Shown: positions 1 to 11,200 of the stretch, one piece after another
Numbering within the stretch: the stretch's first letter is position 1
How the letters are laid out: every line of letters begins with the position of its first letter
Assembly (NCBI GenBank): GCA_002102555.1
Contig: MCFL01000010.1
Span: forward strand, 496,001-560,000
Length of the DNA stretch: 64,000 nt
Direction of reading: 5' to 3'
DNA from: Catenaria anguillulae PL171
Lineage: Eukaryota; Blastocladiomycota; Blastocladiomycetes; Blastocladiales; Catenariaceae
The notes under the pieces: generated by a model
What the model was told of the DNA's origin: nothing
Seen by the model: only the letters and a program-made list of their open reading frames with translations
Database searches by the model: none
Position numbers and translations under genes: made by a program

Positions 1-760
1 CTGGAGGCCAAAGCTGTACGGCCAGATCTATCAGCTACCGCCTGTCTCTGTCCCAGTGATTCTAACCGCGCGTCTTCCTCCTCCCACACCAGATCCCGTA
101 CAAGCTCATTGGCGCCGAGAGAGCGAATTCTCGACCTTTCCCTTTTACCAAGTGCCCATCATCAAGTACACGGACGCCGCCACCGGCCAACCGCGCGTCC
201 TTGCTCAGTCGTGGGCCATTGTGCGCTACCTTGCTCGCAAGCACGACTTGATGCCTGACGGTGGCGAGGAGGCGGCGGCCTTGGCCGAATCGTACTCCGA
301 GTCGATTCGCGAGCTGCTTGATTCGTACTGGGAATTGGCTTGGAACCCGTGGACCACGCCCATGTTCAACTCGGTCAAGGTGCCCAAGCTCATTGCTTTC
401 CGTGACGGCGACAAGGTCAAGAAGTTTATCAGCGCGCAGGAGAGGATCTTGGCCCAAAATGGCGGCGGAAACGGGTTCTACTTTGGCAATAAGGTGCGTA
501 CACACACTTCATCTCCGATGCCGACCTGATGCTGACCATCTGTCACCTTTGACGCATGTATATAGCTGACCTTTGTGGAGCTCGCCCTCTACTTTGCGAT
601 GGAAGAGCTCAACAAAGGTTTCGCTCAGCTTGGTGACGAGAAACCGCCCGTTTTCTCGGCCGAAACTACCCCGTTGCTCTGGAAAGTGCACCAAGCCGTT
701 GCCCAGAATCCCAACATCAAGGCATACAAGGCGTCAGATCGGTACCCGACCCATTGGTGA
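1..760 (+). pseudogene. Glutathione S-transferase-like gene, copy 1 (5' end outside window, one-base frame break)
   Basis: The product resembles small cytosolic sigma-type GSTs, which conjugate glutathione to electrophiles. The window opens in a codon run LEAKA followed by an intron (about 16-92), a middle exon to 493, an intron 494-565 (GTGCGT...TATAG) and a last exon 566-760 ending KASDRYPTHW. Thioredoxin-fold features (PIIKYTD, QSWAIVRYLARKH) and the all-alpha C-terminal domain are visible. The minus-strand gene at 45998-46833 is a close paralogue with the same intron positions. Against it, this copy lacks one base at about 117-123 (GCCGAGAGAGCGAA versus GCCGAAGAGAGCGAC), so the start of the exon (IPYKLIGAE) and the remainder lie in different frames. 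It is either a decayed copy or a sequencing indel; the rest of the coding sequence is well preserved, including both introns. Confidence 0.75.
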
Positions 761-1232
761 ATGTGCTCCTGCTGTCTCATGAAGAGCAGTTGTACATAGC
801 TTCAAGTGGTGGTCGCGGCGTTGCTGTCTGGAAGACCGTCAATGATTGTTCTATCAATGTTGTGTCGTGCAATTACTGTGTGATTGTTTATACATCATGA
901 TTGTTTTCACTCTATTGTGGGAAAAGAGTGGCCAACCATGATGATCTGAATCCGACTGGAGCGATACCTTTGGAGGTAAATTGAGTCTTGAAATCGTGAT
1001 GAACCAAACAACATGTCACAACGGCACGGCAAATGGCAAAGTGAGCGGCTTCAGACTTGTTGTACTGCTTAAGTAAGGGCTTGCGAAGATGACTGCACGA
1101 TATAAACTTGATGAGGTTTCAGCGACTGAGCAGCAGCAGGACACGTTTGGGTTCATCACGGCCGAATAAAAGAGATCAAATGAACACTGATTCAGGGTAC
1201 GATGATTTCTTAACAGTAGTGTATGCAATGTC
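761..1232. other. Intergenic, GST copy 1 / REV1 convergent 3' ends
   Basis: AT-richer DNA between two converging stop codons. No recognisable coding sequence, RNA gene or repeat is seen; it presumably holds the two 3' untranslated regions. Confidence 0.5.
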
Positions 1233-4200
1233 TCACCATTCGTCGAGCATTAACTCGCCACCGTGGGTCACTTGCCTCACTTTGGCCTGAACCCGATCCT
1301 CGACGCGAGCAATCAACTGTCTGATCACATCGACGGTAGCACCTGCAACTGTTGGACCTTGCTCCCGTACAATCACCACATCCACCAAATACTTGAGCCA
1401 CTGCACCACCATCTTTGCCCAATCCATCCACCCATCCTCAACCAGCGCCTCGGCATACTGTGCCACAAACTCGGCATCGGTATCCACATCCGTCTCTGTG
1501 GCATGGTGCGCCGTGTGTGTGATCCAGTCGCGGAGCAAGGATCGAATGGACGGCAGATCGGAGCGGCCCAGGAGCGAGGGCGGCGAGGTGGATGTTGTGC
1601 TCAAAGATGCGGTTGGTGGCGTCAATACGTTGTTGATTTTGGCGTCTGACCTCGTGTCAGCTGCACCCGAGTCAGAGTCTGTGTCCGAGTCGAGTGTGAT
1701 GGGCGTATCACGAGCGATGACGGTGGGCGGCGTGAGTTGAAGCGCCACGAGACGAGCGGCAGCTTCGGATTCAAGGTCACGGCGCTTTTCGGCGAGTAGT
1801 TCGGCACGGATATCTGGAACAATGCGACATGAATCACGGAATCGAGGTAACAGAATGCAACGAGAAACATGCTGGTCGACATACCAGAAGGCAATGCAGA
1901 CAAGACGGAAGCGTCCACATCTTGAAGAAGGCTTGCTCAACTTGTTCATCGGTAATCTCGCTGGCATGGGCGACAGTGTGATGCCCATCGACTTGAGCCT
2001 TTTGCTTGCCCTTGCCTTTCCACAGTTTCGCGGGTCCGGCTCCTGCCTTCTCCTTCGCCATCAACTCCCTCACTGGCTCACCCACCTTCCATTGTTGTCG
2101 CAGCTCGGCCTGAATATCCGGCGGCAAGTCATTGAACACGGCCCAGTCAATACCACCTGCAGCGGATGCACAAGACAACGACGAGCCAGCACCGTGGCTT
2201 CCTACTCGGTCCAAGCCCTTGTCAACAACGTCTTGATTCTCCTCATGGGTATCGTCACTTGAGCCCAATCCATCAATCTTCTGCTCGCGAGCCTGCCCTT
2301 TGGTCGCGGCAGCGGCCACACGACCAAACATTTTTCTCAAATCCACACCATCCCGTTGCTGTTTGTATCCACCCTGCACCTCCTCTGCTTCGCCGCCGAC
2401 AAGTCGCGTGCACGATATTCCAATGCCTCGCAAATCTGCAGGTGGAAACGCCATGGCGTCGAGTAGGCTAATCACATGCTGGGCAATGAGGTGCGGCAAG
2501 TCGGTGGGCGACGGGAGCGTGACGGATCGCGAGTGGGAATCGCAAATGCCATGACCGAGAAACTTGTGCGTTTCCACGGGGCGTGCGCAGAGCGGACCAT
2601 GAGTTTGAGTGTAAGGTGCGAGGTTTGTGCGCCAATTTGCGACAGTCTAGAGTGGGCTTGTCCGACGCAGACCCGTTGTTGGTTTTTGTGTGCATGCGAC
2701 GGAAGAAGGAAAGAAAAGAGGAGTGGTGGACAACGGACCGTTGTGAGACTTCGTTGGAGAGCTTGGTGAGAAATGTGTGCGCTTCCTGGACAGACTTGAA
2801 ACGGATGCCGTAACTGCAGAAAACCTTGTCAGCTCAGCCTTGAAGGCAACAATGGCATTCGAAAGAAAGAAAAAAAAAAAAGACAAACGTACTTGACTTC
2901 TCCACTCACTGTCTGCCTTGCTCGATGCCCAAACGTCCGCGTATCGACGCCCTCACACGCATCAAACAATGTCTGCCCGACCTTTGCGCCCAACTCGCGC
3001 ATCAACTTGACCTTGCCCACCTTTGTCACGACATCCAAACACGTCTCGACGCCCATCTCCTTGAGCCGCCTGCCCATCTTGCGCCCAACCCCTGGCATAT
3101 CCCCGACCTGAATCTCACTGCGCTCGCGCAAGAAATCCTCGCGTGTCCACCAGACGGCCCCATTGGGTTTGGCCTTGCGCGTAGCGAGCCGCGCAAGCAA
3201 CATGCTTTCGCGCCGCCGACCGACGCAGTAGCCCGCCAGTCACTGCTTGGATTCTAGCGCGAATATCGTTTGCTACCTGCAAGATCTTTTCGGGCGTTGC
3301 AGGCACCCCGATGCGCGAACTCACGTCCACATAGGCCTCGTCGCACGACACGGCTTGTAAATTATCTGCCACGTCCATAAGCACCGCATACACTTTGTGT
3401 GTTGCCTGCTTGTACTGCTCAAACGCATAAGGCACAAGCACCAGCGCCGGACACAATTGTTTGGCCTGCGCCACAAACATGCCGTTGCGTACGCCAAACC
3501 CGCGCGCAATGTAGTTGCACGAGGCAATTTCCGACGTCGAGTCGTCACGCGCTACGGCAGAGTGGGATACGGCCACGGGCAGAGTGCGGAGGTCGGGCCG
3601 GTCGCGTAACGTGACCGAGGCAAAAAACGAGTCCATGTCGACGTGAAAGATAACGCGGTGTGGAACAGAGGGTGCAGGGGCAAGTGTGCGGGCTTCTTGA
3701 AAGGACGCGTCAGAGCTTGCAGCTCGGCTTTCCAGCGCGACAAGTGCGACAGGCGCGAGTTTTGGTAGTAGGAGGTGAGGAACGAGTCGGGGTCCGTTGC
3801 GGCATTGAACACAGAAAGGCGGTTGGGTGATGCGGTTTTGGGAGGAGGTGCATGTGGCGGCGGCGGCGAAGCTGCTGCGGCCTTGGGAGCGGGCGCGACG
3901 GGTTCAGATGTCTTTGGGGATTTCGGACGGCGGGCATGGCCCATATCGTACAAGGTGGTCCCAGCACTGGCCAGCACACTGTACTGATGCCACGGCAACA
4001 GCTTGCCCTGCGCGACGCAATCCAAGATCCACTTTGGACTCGCCACTTTGTACCTGCGAAACTCGATTTTTTTCGCCTCGGTCAGGTTGGACGCCACAAT
4101 GTGCGTTGTGCCCGACTTGCTCAGATAATGGTCGAACCTGCCGCCGTGCTGCAGAATCAAGTCCTTGAGTTCCTGCTGCGTCACCTCTTGCACGTAGCCG

Positions 4201-4571
4201 TTGATGTGAATGGACATGCCGGCAAAGATGGGCCGAGAGCTGCTGGCGCTGCCAACCTGAGCGTCGTCACGGCCTGGGTCGCGGTCAAGTGCATCTTGGG
4301 CATACAGCTTGTGGCGCTTTTGCGACATGTACAGGCCGAAATCGCCAAACGCGGGTGGGCGGTACTCCCCGTTGGCATCCGTGAGCTGGGCCTTCAAGTT
4401 GGGCTTTGTGCGCGCCGAATCGACGAGCCCGGCATGGTTGGCGGATCGCTTCTTGTTCTTGTTCTGGCCGGTGCTGTTGGTGGACGTGGTGGAAGCGCTC
4501 GATGAAGGGAAAGGACCGTGAGTGGTGGCCGAGTTCAAGTTGTTTCCATGATTGCTCATGGTCTTGCGCAT
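1233..4571 (-). CDS. REV1: DNA repair protein REV1 (Y-family deoxycytidyl transferase), several frame breaks
   Basis: REV1 inserts dC opposite lesions and scaffolds translesion polymerases in the nucleus. In order: an N-terminal BRCT domain (about 4235-3980, GYVQEVTQQELKDLILQHGG, KWILDCVAQGKLLPW); the conserved SRLSHLSRWKAEL linker; the palm HVDMDSFFASV (about 3640-3608) with the catalytic pair SCDEAYVDVS (about 3350); LLARLATRKAKPNG and GVGRKMGRRLKEMGVETC in the thumb; FLGHGICD and LRGIGIS in the little finger; two ubiquitin-binding motifs (IDWAVFNDLPPDIQAEL; VDASVLSALP-DIRAELL); and a Rev1 C-terminal helical domain ending LMLDEW. Introns seen: 2814-2892, 2647-2738 and 1814-1884, the last splitting the second UBM. 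Continuous reading needs one-base corrections at about 3660-3725, 3195-3245 (probably two), 2577-2581 and 1915-1935. Every domain is conserved on both sides of the breaks, so sequence error is at least as likely as decay. Confidence 0.9.
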
Positions 4572-4915
4572 TCAAGTTGGAGTGGTCGTCGTTTTCTGGT
4601 GTAAGATACGAATGGATCCATCGACAGCAGAATCTTAGAGAGTGAGTCACAACCCAGCAAAGAAAGAAAGACAGTGTCAAATGACTTCAAGGAAACTCTA
4701 CATGTAGGAGTATTGGGGTCATACAGAAACGGAAAGGGCAGAAACACATCGACGTACAGCAAAGACAAGCAGAGAAAAAAAAAAAAGAACAAAAAAAAAA
4801 GCAAAACACAAGGGAAAAAGAAAACACACACACACACACAAACGCATAAATGCACGAGTCATCCAGTCCAACGAAATCAAAAGGGTCAAGGCAATTGGCC
4901 CCCGGACTCACCCAC
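4572..4915. other. Intergenic with A-rich and CA tracts
   Basis: Gap between two tandem minus-strand genes. About 4773-4845 is almost pure A/G/C on the plus strand, with A12 and A10 runs followed by a (CA)n run. No gene is seen; it probably contains the REV1 promoter and the 3' end of the upstream gene. Confidence 0.5.
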
Positions 4916-7553
4916 TCAAAAGTCTGCCGAATCCGAATGATGGAATCCACCCCCCGCCACGCGCGCCGCCGCGCCACCCAGCCCCATTCCCGGCCGCGGA
5001 CTGGGCCCTCTTGTGGGCGTCTTTGGCCTGGGAATCCCCGACGGCCGCGGCAACCCAGACCCTCCGGTTGCCGACAAGCCGCCTCCAGGTGACACGGCCC
5101 TTGGAATCCCCGACGCCGCCAGGCCGTATCCGCCACCCATCATCATGCCCGTACTCGGCGACCTCGCACGTGGCATGCTGGATGACGGCACCGGGATTCT
5201 GCCCGGGGTTGTGGGCAATGCGGCCGCGGGAGGAGGAACGCGACCCAGATGATCGGCTGCCGTGGGCGTGCGTACCGAGGGCGACGGGGCACGCATGGTC
5301 ATTGGCGAAGGCGACGGCGCACGCAAACGCGAAGGCCCATGGGCGATGGCGACGGCGCACGTACAGGTACGGGCATCAGCGATTCAAGTGAGGCGCCCAG
5401 GTGACCGCCACCGCCGGGCGAACGCGACCGGTAAGTGCCTGCGCTTGCGCTGGCGGATGACGGGCTCAACAGCGATTGGTACGATCCGTGGTACACGGGC
5501 GGCGCGTCCGTGCCGCCGCCGCCGCCGCCAAGCGGGGTTTTCGGGCGCGGCAGCCCGGTTGCCGATTGAGAGGCTGACAGCGGGGTTTTCGGGCGAGGGA
5601 TGCCCGAGGACATGGTGGGTGTTTTCGGGCGAGGGATGCCCGAGGACGTCATGGATGAAGACGCAAAGCTTGCGACCGACGACGAGCCCGTGGGTGTCTT
5701 TGGGCGGCCGGGCATGGTGGGCGTCTTTGGGCGGCCGGGCGTGGAAGGCAACGGTGTTCTGGGCGGGGCGGTCCGTGACGGCAGCGGCATTGGGTCCATT
5801 GGCTGGTGTGGGTGATAAAAGTGGGACGTGGATAGATGATCGGCATTGTTATCGCCAGGCGTCGAGACAGAGAGCGGGCGCGGCGTTGGGGCCGCAGGGG
5901 CAGCATGTGGCGTGGGCACGCGTGCCATGGGCTCCAAATCGTCCGACTGTGGGCCATCAAACGGATGCTGTTGCGGTTGCTGTTGCTGGCCATAAAACGA
6001 TTGCGGAGCAGTGGGTAGACGAGATTGTGGCGCCGACGGACTACGCGATCTTGCGCGCGACCGAGATGGAACAGCCAACGAGCCCATGCTACCACCAAGC
6101 CCGCCAGTGGCACTCAGGGCATTGTAATTGTACCGAGGCGTTGGTGGGGCAATCACGGTGCCGCCCGATGACGAAGTGGTGGAAGCGCCCGAGGATGCGG
6201 CGCGCGAGCGCGACACGCTGCGCGCGGGACGCGGGACACCTGAGCGATAGGTGGAAGTGGACCCCGTGGACCGGTCCGAGGTGACTGACATGCGACGGTG
6301 TGCCGTTGGGGCGGCCGAGGCGGGTTCAGGGGCAGACCAAGTGGAGAGGGCCGTTGGGGAAGGAAGAGCATAGTGTGGCGAGCGCGGATCAAGGGGTGGG
6401 GATGAGACCGAGGAGGATGCGACAGACGGAGCAGACGATGGGAAGGCATTGGATCCGTTGTCGGCGCCAATGGTGGATGGTGTTGGCGGGACAGTCGTCG
6501 AAGCGACCGTTGGGTTGGGTGAGGTGGCACGCGTGTGTTCTGCTGAGGCGGTGCTGGCAAGCAAGCTGCGCATGATGGCCAATTGTTCCGAGGAAGCGGC
6601 GCGTGACGAATTTGACGCAGCAGCCAAGGAGGACACGATGGTTGAGGATGGAGCTGGCGATGTGGGGGAGCGAGTCGAGGAGGAGGAAGTGGAAGAAGAA
6701 ATGTGGAGGTTGGCAAAGGACGAGGACACGGACACGGTGGTGGGTGTGGTTGGATCGGTCGTTGTTTCGACGGACGACGCAGCAGACACTCCACGGCCGG
6801 GCATGCCCTGGCCCGGGTTGGGAATGTCGGGGGTGGGCGTGAGCGGGAACGAGTCCTTTGATGAGTTGTTTGAATCGTTGGAGTGGGTTGAATCTTGGTG
6901 GGCCATGAGCATGGCGCGGCGGTTCTTTGCGCGATTCTTGCTGCGTTCGAGGAGTTCGAGGTCGACCTTCATGTCGGTCAAGGACAGCGGACGCAACTCG
7001 AGCGTGGTCGAGTTGAGATCCTCGCCAACGCCGTCGAGCAAGAGGTTGGAGAAGCGGATGGAGCTGGTCTTTGACGAGGCCGACGGGGGTGGGTTGCCAG
7101 AGAGTGGGGAAGGGGTGAGGGGCGTGCCAGCGGTAATGGGCGAGGAGGGCAAGGAAAAGTCTGCGAGTGACATGGCCTTTTTGGAGTTGAGGTCAATGGG
7201 GCTGGGGCTGTGACTCTGAGTAGCCGTAGCCGTAGCCGTGGCAGGCGACAGTGGCGGGATCGGATGGAAAAACGCCTGACGGACAGGGCGGGTGCCGGCA
7301 GCGGCATTGACCGAGTCGTCGGGGTCGTCTTGGCCGAGCCAGTCGAGGACGGAATCGTCGTGCTGGCCGTCTCCGCCAAGCTCATCGCCGTCGCCAAGGG
7401 GACTGGGACTGAGGCCGTCGCCGTCGCCGTCGCCGTCGGACCAGAGCGAGAGTCGCAAGAGGCCGGCAGCATCGGCTTGGGCGGCCAGTTCCAGTTTGGA
7501 GAGGAGGGGCTTGTTTGCGGGTGCCGGGGTGGATCGAGGTTTAGTGTTGTTGG

Positions 7554-7590
<37 letters not shown>

Positions 7591-7722
7591 GGAGGCAGAG
7601 AGCCACAGGTGGTCATTCAAGTTGTGGCCACCATCGCTCGAGGTGGAGGTCGAGGCGGGCGGCGGTTGGGGTGTGGAGGGCGACGATGTCATGTTGGCGG
7701 TTGGAATTGCTGCCGGCGGCAT
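4916..7722 (-). CDS. Large Ser/Pro-rich low-complexity protein with SxIP and RPKTP repeats
   Basis: No enzymatic domain is recognised. The protein begins MPPAAIPTANMTSS at 7722 and is dominated by Ser, Thr, Pro and Ala, with a poly-Asn run near residue 50 encoded by a GTT/AAC microsatellite. The C-terminal third carries short repeats: RAPSPSPM, GRPKTPT and several SGIPRPKTP-type units (SSGIP twice at about 5590-5646, ASGIP near 5110, PSGIP near 5035). S-x-I-P flanked by basic residues, Ser and Pro is the known EB1-binding signature of microtubule plus-end tracking proteins, so a cytoskeletal role is plausible but inferred. The first frame stops at 5299. The same repeat pattern resumes in another frame and runs to a stop at 4916, so a one-base indel near 5331-5345 (ATGGGCC) or polymorphism is likely. 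Start chosen as the first ATG of the long frame. Confidence 0.6.
7546..7592. repeat. (GTT)n trinucleotide microsatellite inside the SxIP-protein gene
   Basis: About fourteen nearly uninterrupted GTT units on the plus strand. On the coding (minus) strand they read AAC and give a poly-asparagine tract. Confidence 0.85.
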
Positions 7723-8165
7723 GGCATGTCATGGCATGGCATTCCGTGAGTGCCGGTCGGTATGCAGTGCAGTGCTGTGCAGTGCTGTGCTGAATGCATA
7801 TGGTAAACATCTAATCATTAAGGCGACAAGGGTCGATCGCCTCCAGCCAATCAGAAGCGCGGATTTGCGTCGATCTCCTGACTTCGAGCCAATCAGAAGC
7901 GCGAATTCGCGTCGATCCCCTCAATGATGATTAATCACCTCATAAATTGCGCATACATTGTTGATTGATGATTGATTTATCGCCCAACTGACGGATTGCA
8001 TCACCACTTGCCCACCAAATCGGCAACCCAATTCTTTGATGTTCGCTGATCTAGCTCTGATCTGCCGATCCATCCAGCGCTTTCCACGGTCATCCTCACG
8101 GTCGTTGACTGTTGAGTGTTGGCTGTTGACTGCTTCTCCACGACCGCCAGACGATATTCTGTGCA
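7723..8165. other. Upstream region between the SxIP gene and the Helitron gene
   Basis: Divergent gap. It holds a short GTGCAGTGCT duplication (about 7765-7793), the twofold CCAAT-bearing repeat listed separately, and an AT-rich stretch of ATTGATTGATGATTGATTTATC type near 7960-7980. The left end of the Helitron should lie in or just upstream of this interval but is not identifiable by eye. Confidence 0.5.
7843..7920. repeat. Twofold direct repeat with CCAAT boxes
   Basis: Two ~36-base units (7843-7878 and 7885-7920) share AGCCAATCAGAAGCGCG, then TTYGCGTCGATC-like sequence. Each has a CCAAT pentamer (7847-7851, 7889-7893), the core recognised by the HAP/NF-Y complex. The units may be promoter elements for either divergent gene or subterminal repeats of the Helitron. 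Confidence 0.7.
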
Positions 8166-8291
8166 ATGGATCACTTTCGCCCACCGCCGCCACATGGCCC
8201 TTTCAGACCCCCGGCGCCGTACGGGCCTGGCTTCCGGCCGCCTGCGCCTGAAATGGATCACTTTCGCCCACCGCCGCCACATGGCCCTTTC
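8166..8291 (+). repeat. 39-bp exact direct repeat in the Helitron first exon
   Basis: Positions 8166-8204 and 8253-8291 are identical and both encode MDHFRPPPPHGPF, including an ATG each. Exons 2 and 3 also start alike (VPMP[P/L]RP) after the same phase junction, so the Pro-rich head appears to have grown by internal and exon-level duplication. Confidence 0.9.
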
Positions 8292-11200
8292 CGGCCGCCT
8301 CCACTTGATTCTACTCCTCGACCTGGCTTCGGTATGTGCACACCCTCCCGCGCCGCGCGTACTCGGCGATTCTCACCACTTTCGTGAATATTAAGTGCCA
8401 ATGCCGCCCCGCCCTTCCCATTATGGACCGCCGCCTCTGTATGGGCCGGGCGTCCGCCCTCCCCTCATGCAGCCCGCGATTCGACCCGGATTCGGTATGG
8501 AATATGGAAAAATGGAGAATCAGTTTTCACGTCTAGCCGTTTTCTGACGCCCCCTTGCATTGTGTATTGTAGTTCCTATGCCTCTCCGTCCGCCGCAAGT
8601 TTTTATTCCTCCTCCACCAGATTTGGACGCGTATACGTACACCACTCTGCGCGACGTCATGTCTTTCGATACCATTGCTGTCGGCGAGATGAACTACGAG
8701 CCCAACCACGTCCATTGCTACAAGCAACTCGCGGTCACTGGCTATGACACGTCCCGCCTTTCCAGACACACCTTGCGTCCCCGTGCTACTCTGTGTCGGT
8801 ATTGCGGGGCCCTCATGTGGCTCGAGGAACGGGTGGTCGGGTCTTCGCTCGGGCAGCCACGCTTTGGACGGTGCTGCAACCATGGGAAAGTCGCTCTTGA
8901 GCCCATCAAGGGTACCCCAGGGCCATTGGCGGATTTGTTGTTGAAGACTGTCCCTGGATCTGCCACATTTATCGATTTGATCCGCAAGTACAACTCTGGG
9001 TTTTGCATGACATCCCTTGGTGTGAACGTCGATCAGTCTGTGACGTACGGGCAAGGTATGCTTTTTTTCTCACAGTTGATTGCCCTTGAGTCAGTAGCTG
9101 ACAGTTGCTTTTTGCAGGTCCGCCGACTTTCCGAGTTTCGGGTGAGGTCGTGCATTGGATGGGGCACTTGGTTCCGCCTGAGCAAGCAAGCATTGGCGGT
9201 GATGGGGTGCAGCCACGTCCACGTCTCATGTATCATCAATTGTACATTTACGATCCGCAACATGAACTTGATAATCGCTTGGCTTTCATTCCGGACTTGA
9301 ACGAGGCCGTGACACGTCAACTCCAGACCATGCTTCATGCCGTTAACCCATTAATCCGACTCTTTCGGACTGGCGCTGAGCGCCTTCAAACCTACCCGGA
9401 CTTGAATCTCCGTATCGTCTTCCTGGATCCGGATCGGCGCCACAACCGCACATACAACCGTCCAACAGCCAATGAGGTCGGTGGGATCATGCTTGATGAT
9501 GGATCAGCAACCACCCATGAACGCGACATTGTGATTGAACGTCGCGGCGCACCATTCCCAGAGCGGATCTCTTACATGCATGCGAGCTACATGCCCATGC
9601 AGTATCCTCTTCTGTTCCCGCAGGGTGACCTTGGGTGGCATAATGCTATTCTGTTGTCTGGGCCAAATGCTCATGCTCCACATGTATCTGCGCGAGGCGA
9701 CGATGATGAAGGCGACATTGATGAGGAAGAGGAGCAAAGCGAGCGTGCTGGATACGTGACCTTGATGCGTTGGTTTGCGTATCGTCTTTTTGAGCGGCCT
9801 GGCGATGGGATTTCATTGCGATATGGCGGTCGGCTGTTACAGCAGTACTTGGTGGATGCCTATGCAATTGTCGAGCAATCAAGGCTGCTGTGGGTCCGAT
9901 TGAATCAAAGCAAGATCCGCTCCGAGCTATACAGTGGTACGTTGAGAAGCAGCTTCTCTTTCCTGTTTCATCAGTTGACTGACTGCGGTCCTTTCTGCCT
10001 TTGCTCCAGGTTTGCAAGATTTCCTTGCACAAGCCGATGGACAAGCGGTCAACAGCGGCAATGTTGGTCGCCGCGTTGTCCTGCCATCATCTCATACTGG
10101 CGGCCCGCGGCAAATGACGCAGCTGTACCAGGACGCTATGGCCATTGTGCGCGAGCATGGGCCGCCGACGCTCTTTATCACCTTTACATGTAACCCGGAC
10201 TGGCCAGATATCAAGCAGGCCTTGCCGCGACGGCAAAATGGCGAGTACTTGACTCCATCCGATTGCCCAGACATTGTTTGTCGGGTATTCATGATGAAGT
10301 TTGCCGAGTGCCGTCGATTGATGTTTGAGATGGGCATTTTTGGGAACGTGGTTGGTCGCATCTGGGTTGTCGAGTTCCAAAAGCGCGGGCTGCCCCACGC
10401 ACACATGCTCTTGATTCTTGACGAGGAGTCCAAGCCTGTTGAACCTGCCGATTTCGATCGATTCATTTGCGCAGAGATCCCTGATCCGCAAAAAGACCCC
10501 GAGCTGTTTGAGACCGTGACCAAGTCCATGATCCATGGGCCATGTGGAACAGCCAACCCCAATGCACCATGCATGGTTGACGGGCGCTGTTCAAAGGGTT
10601 ACCCAAAGGCCTTTCGGGAGGAGACGACATTGGACGAGGCGACTGGCTACCCTCTCTATCGGCGTCGCAATAACGGTGTCACGGTCGAGGTTGGTGGGCA
10701 TGTTGTTGACAATCGCTGGGTCGTGCCATACAATCCAGTGCTCTTGAAGTTGTTTAATGCGCACATCAATATCGAGATTTGCGTGTCGCCGGGTGGTATC
10801 AAGTACCTCTTCAAGTACGTGTACAAGGGGTCGGATCGCGCCAGAGTTGCTATTGCTCAAGGAGCTGACACACCAACCCAGAACGATCAGACGGAGATTG
10901 TCGATGAAATCAAGCGCTACCTTGACGCTCGGTACATCACGCCTCATGAAGCGTGCTGGCGGATTCTTTACTACCCGCTGCATCAAGAATGGCCCACTGT
11001 TGTCCGCCTTCAAGTCCATTTGGAGGGTGAGCAGATGGTGACGTTCAACGAAAACGACGACTTGCAGTATGTGGTCAACAATGCTGCGAACAAGGATACG
11101 ACTTTGACGGCGTGGTTCAAGGCCAATGAAAAATACCCGTGGGCCAACCAGTACACCTATGTCGAGTTTCCCAAGCACTTTGTCTGGCAGAAGGCTACAC

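Noticed and set aside
4835-4850. (CA)n run as a telomere-like repeat
   Set aside because: It is a short microsatellite between two genes, with no telomeric unit.
5299-6284. Long plus-strand frames opposite the Ser/Pro-rich gene
   Set aside because: They are antisense shadows of a GC-rich repetitive coding region; the minus-strand reading has ordered motif repeats.
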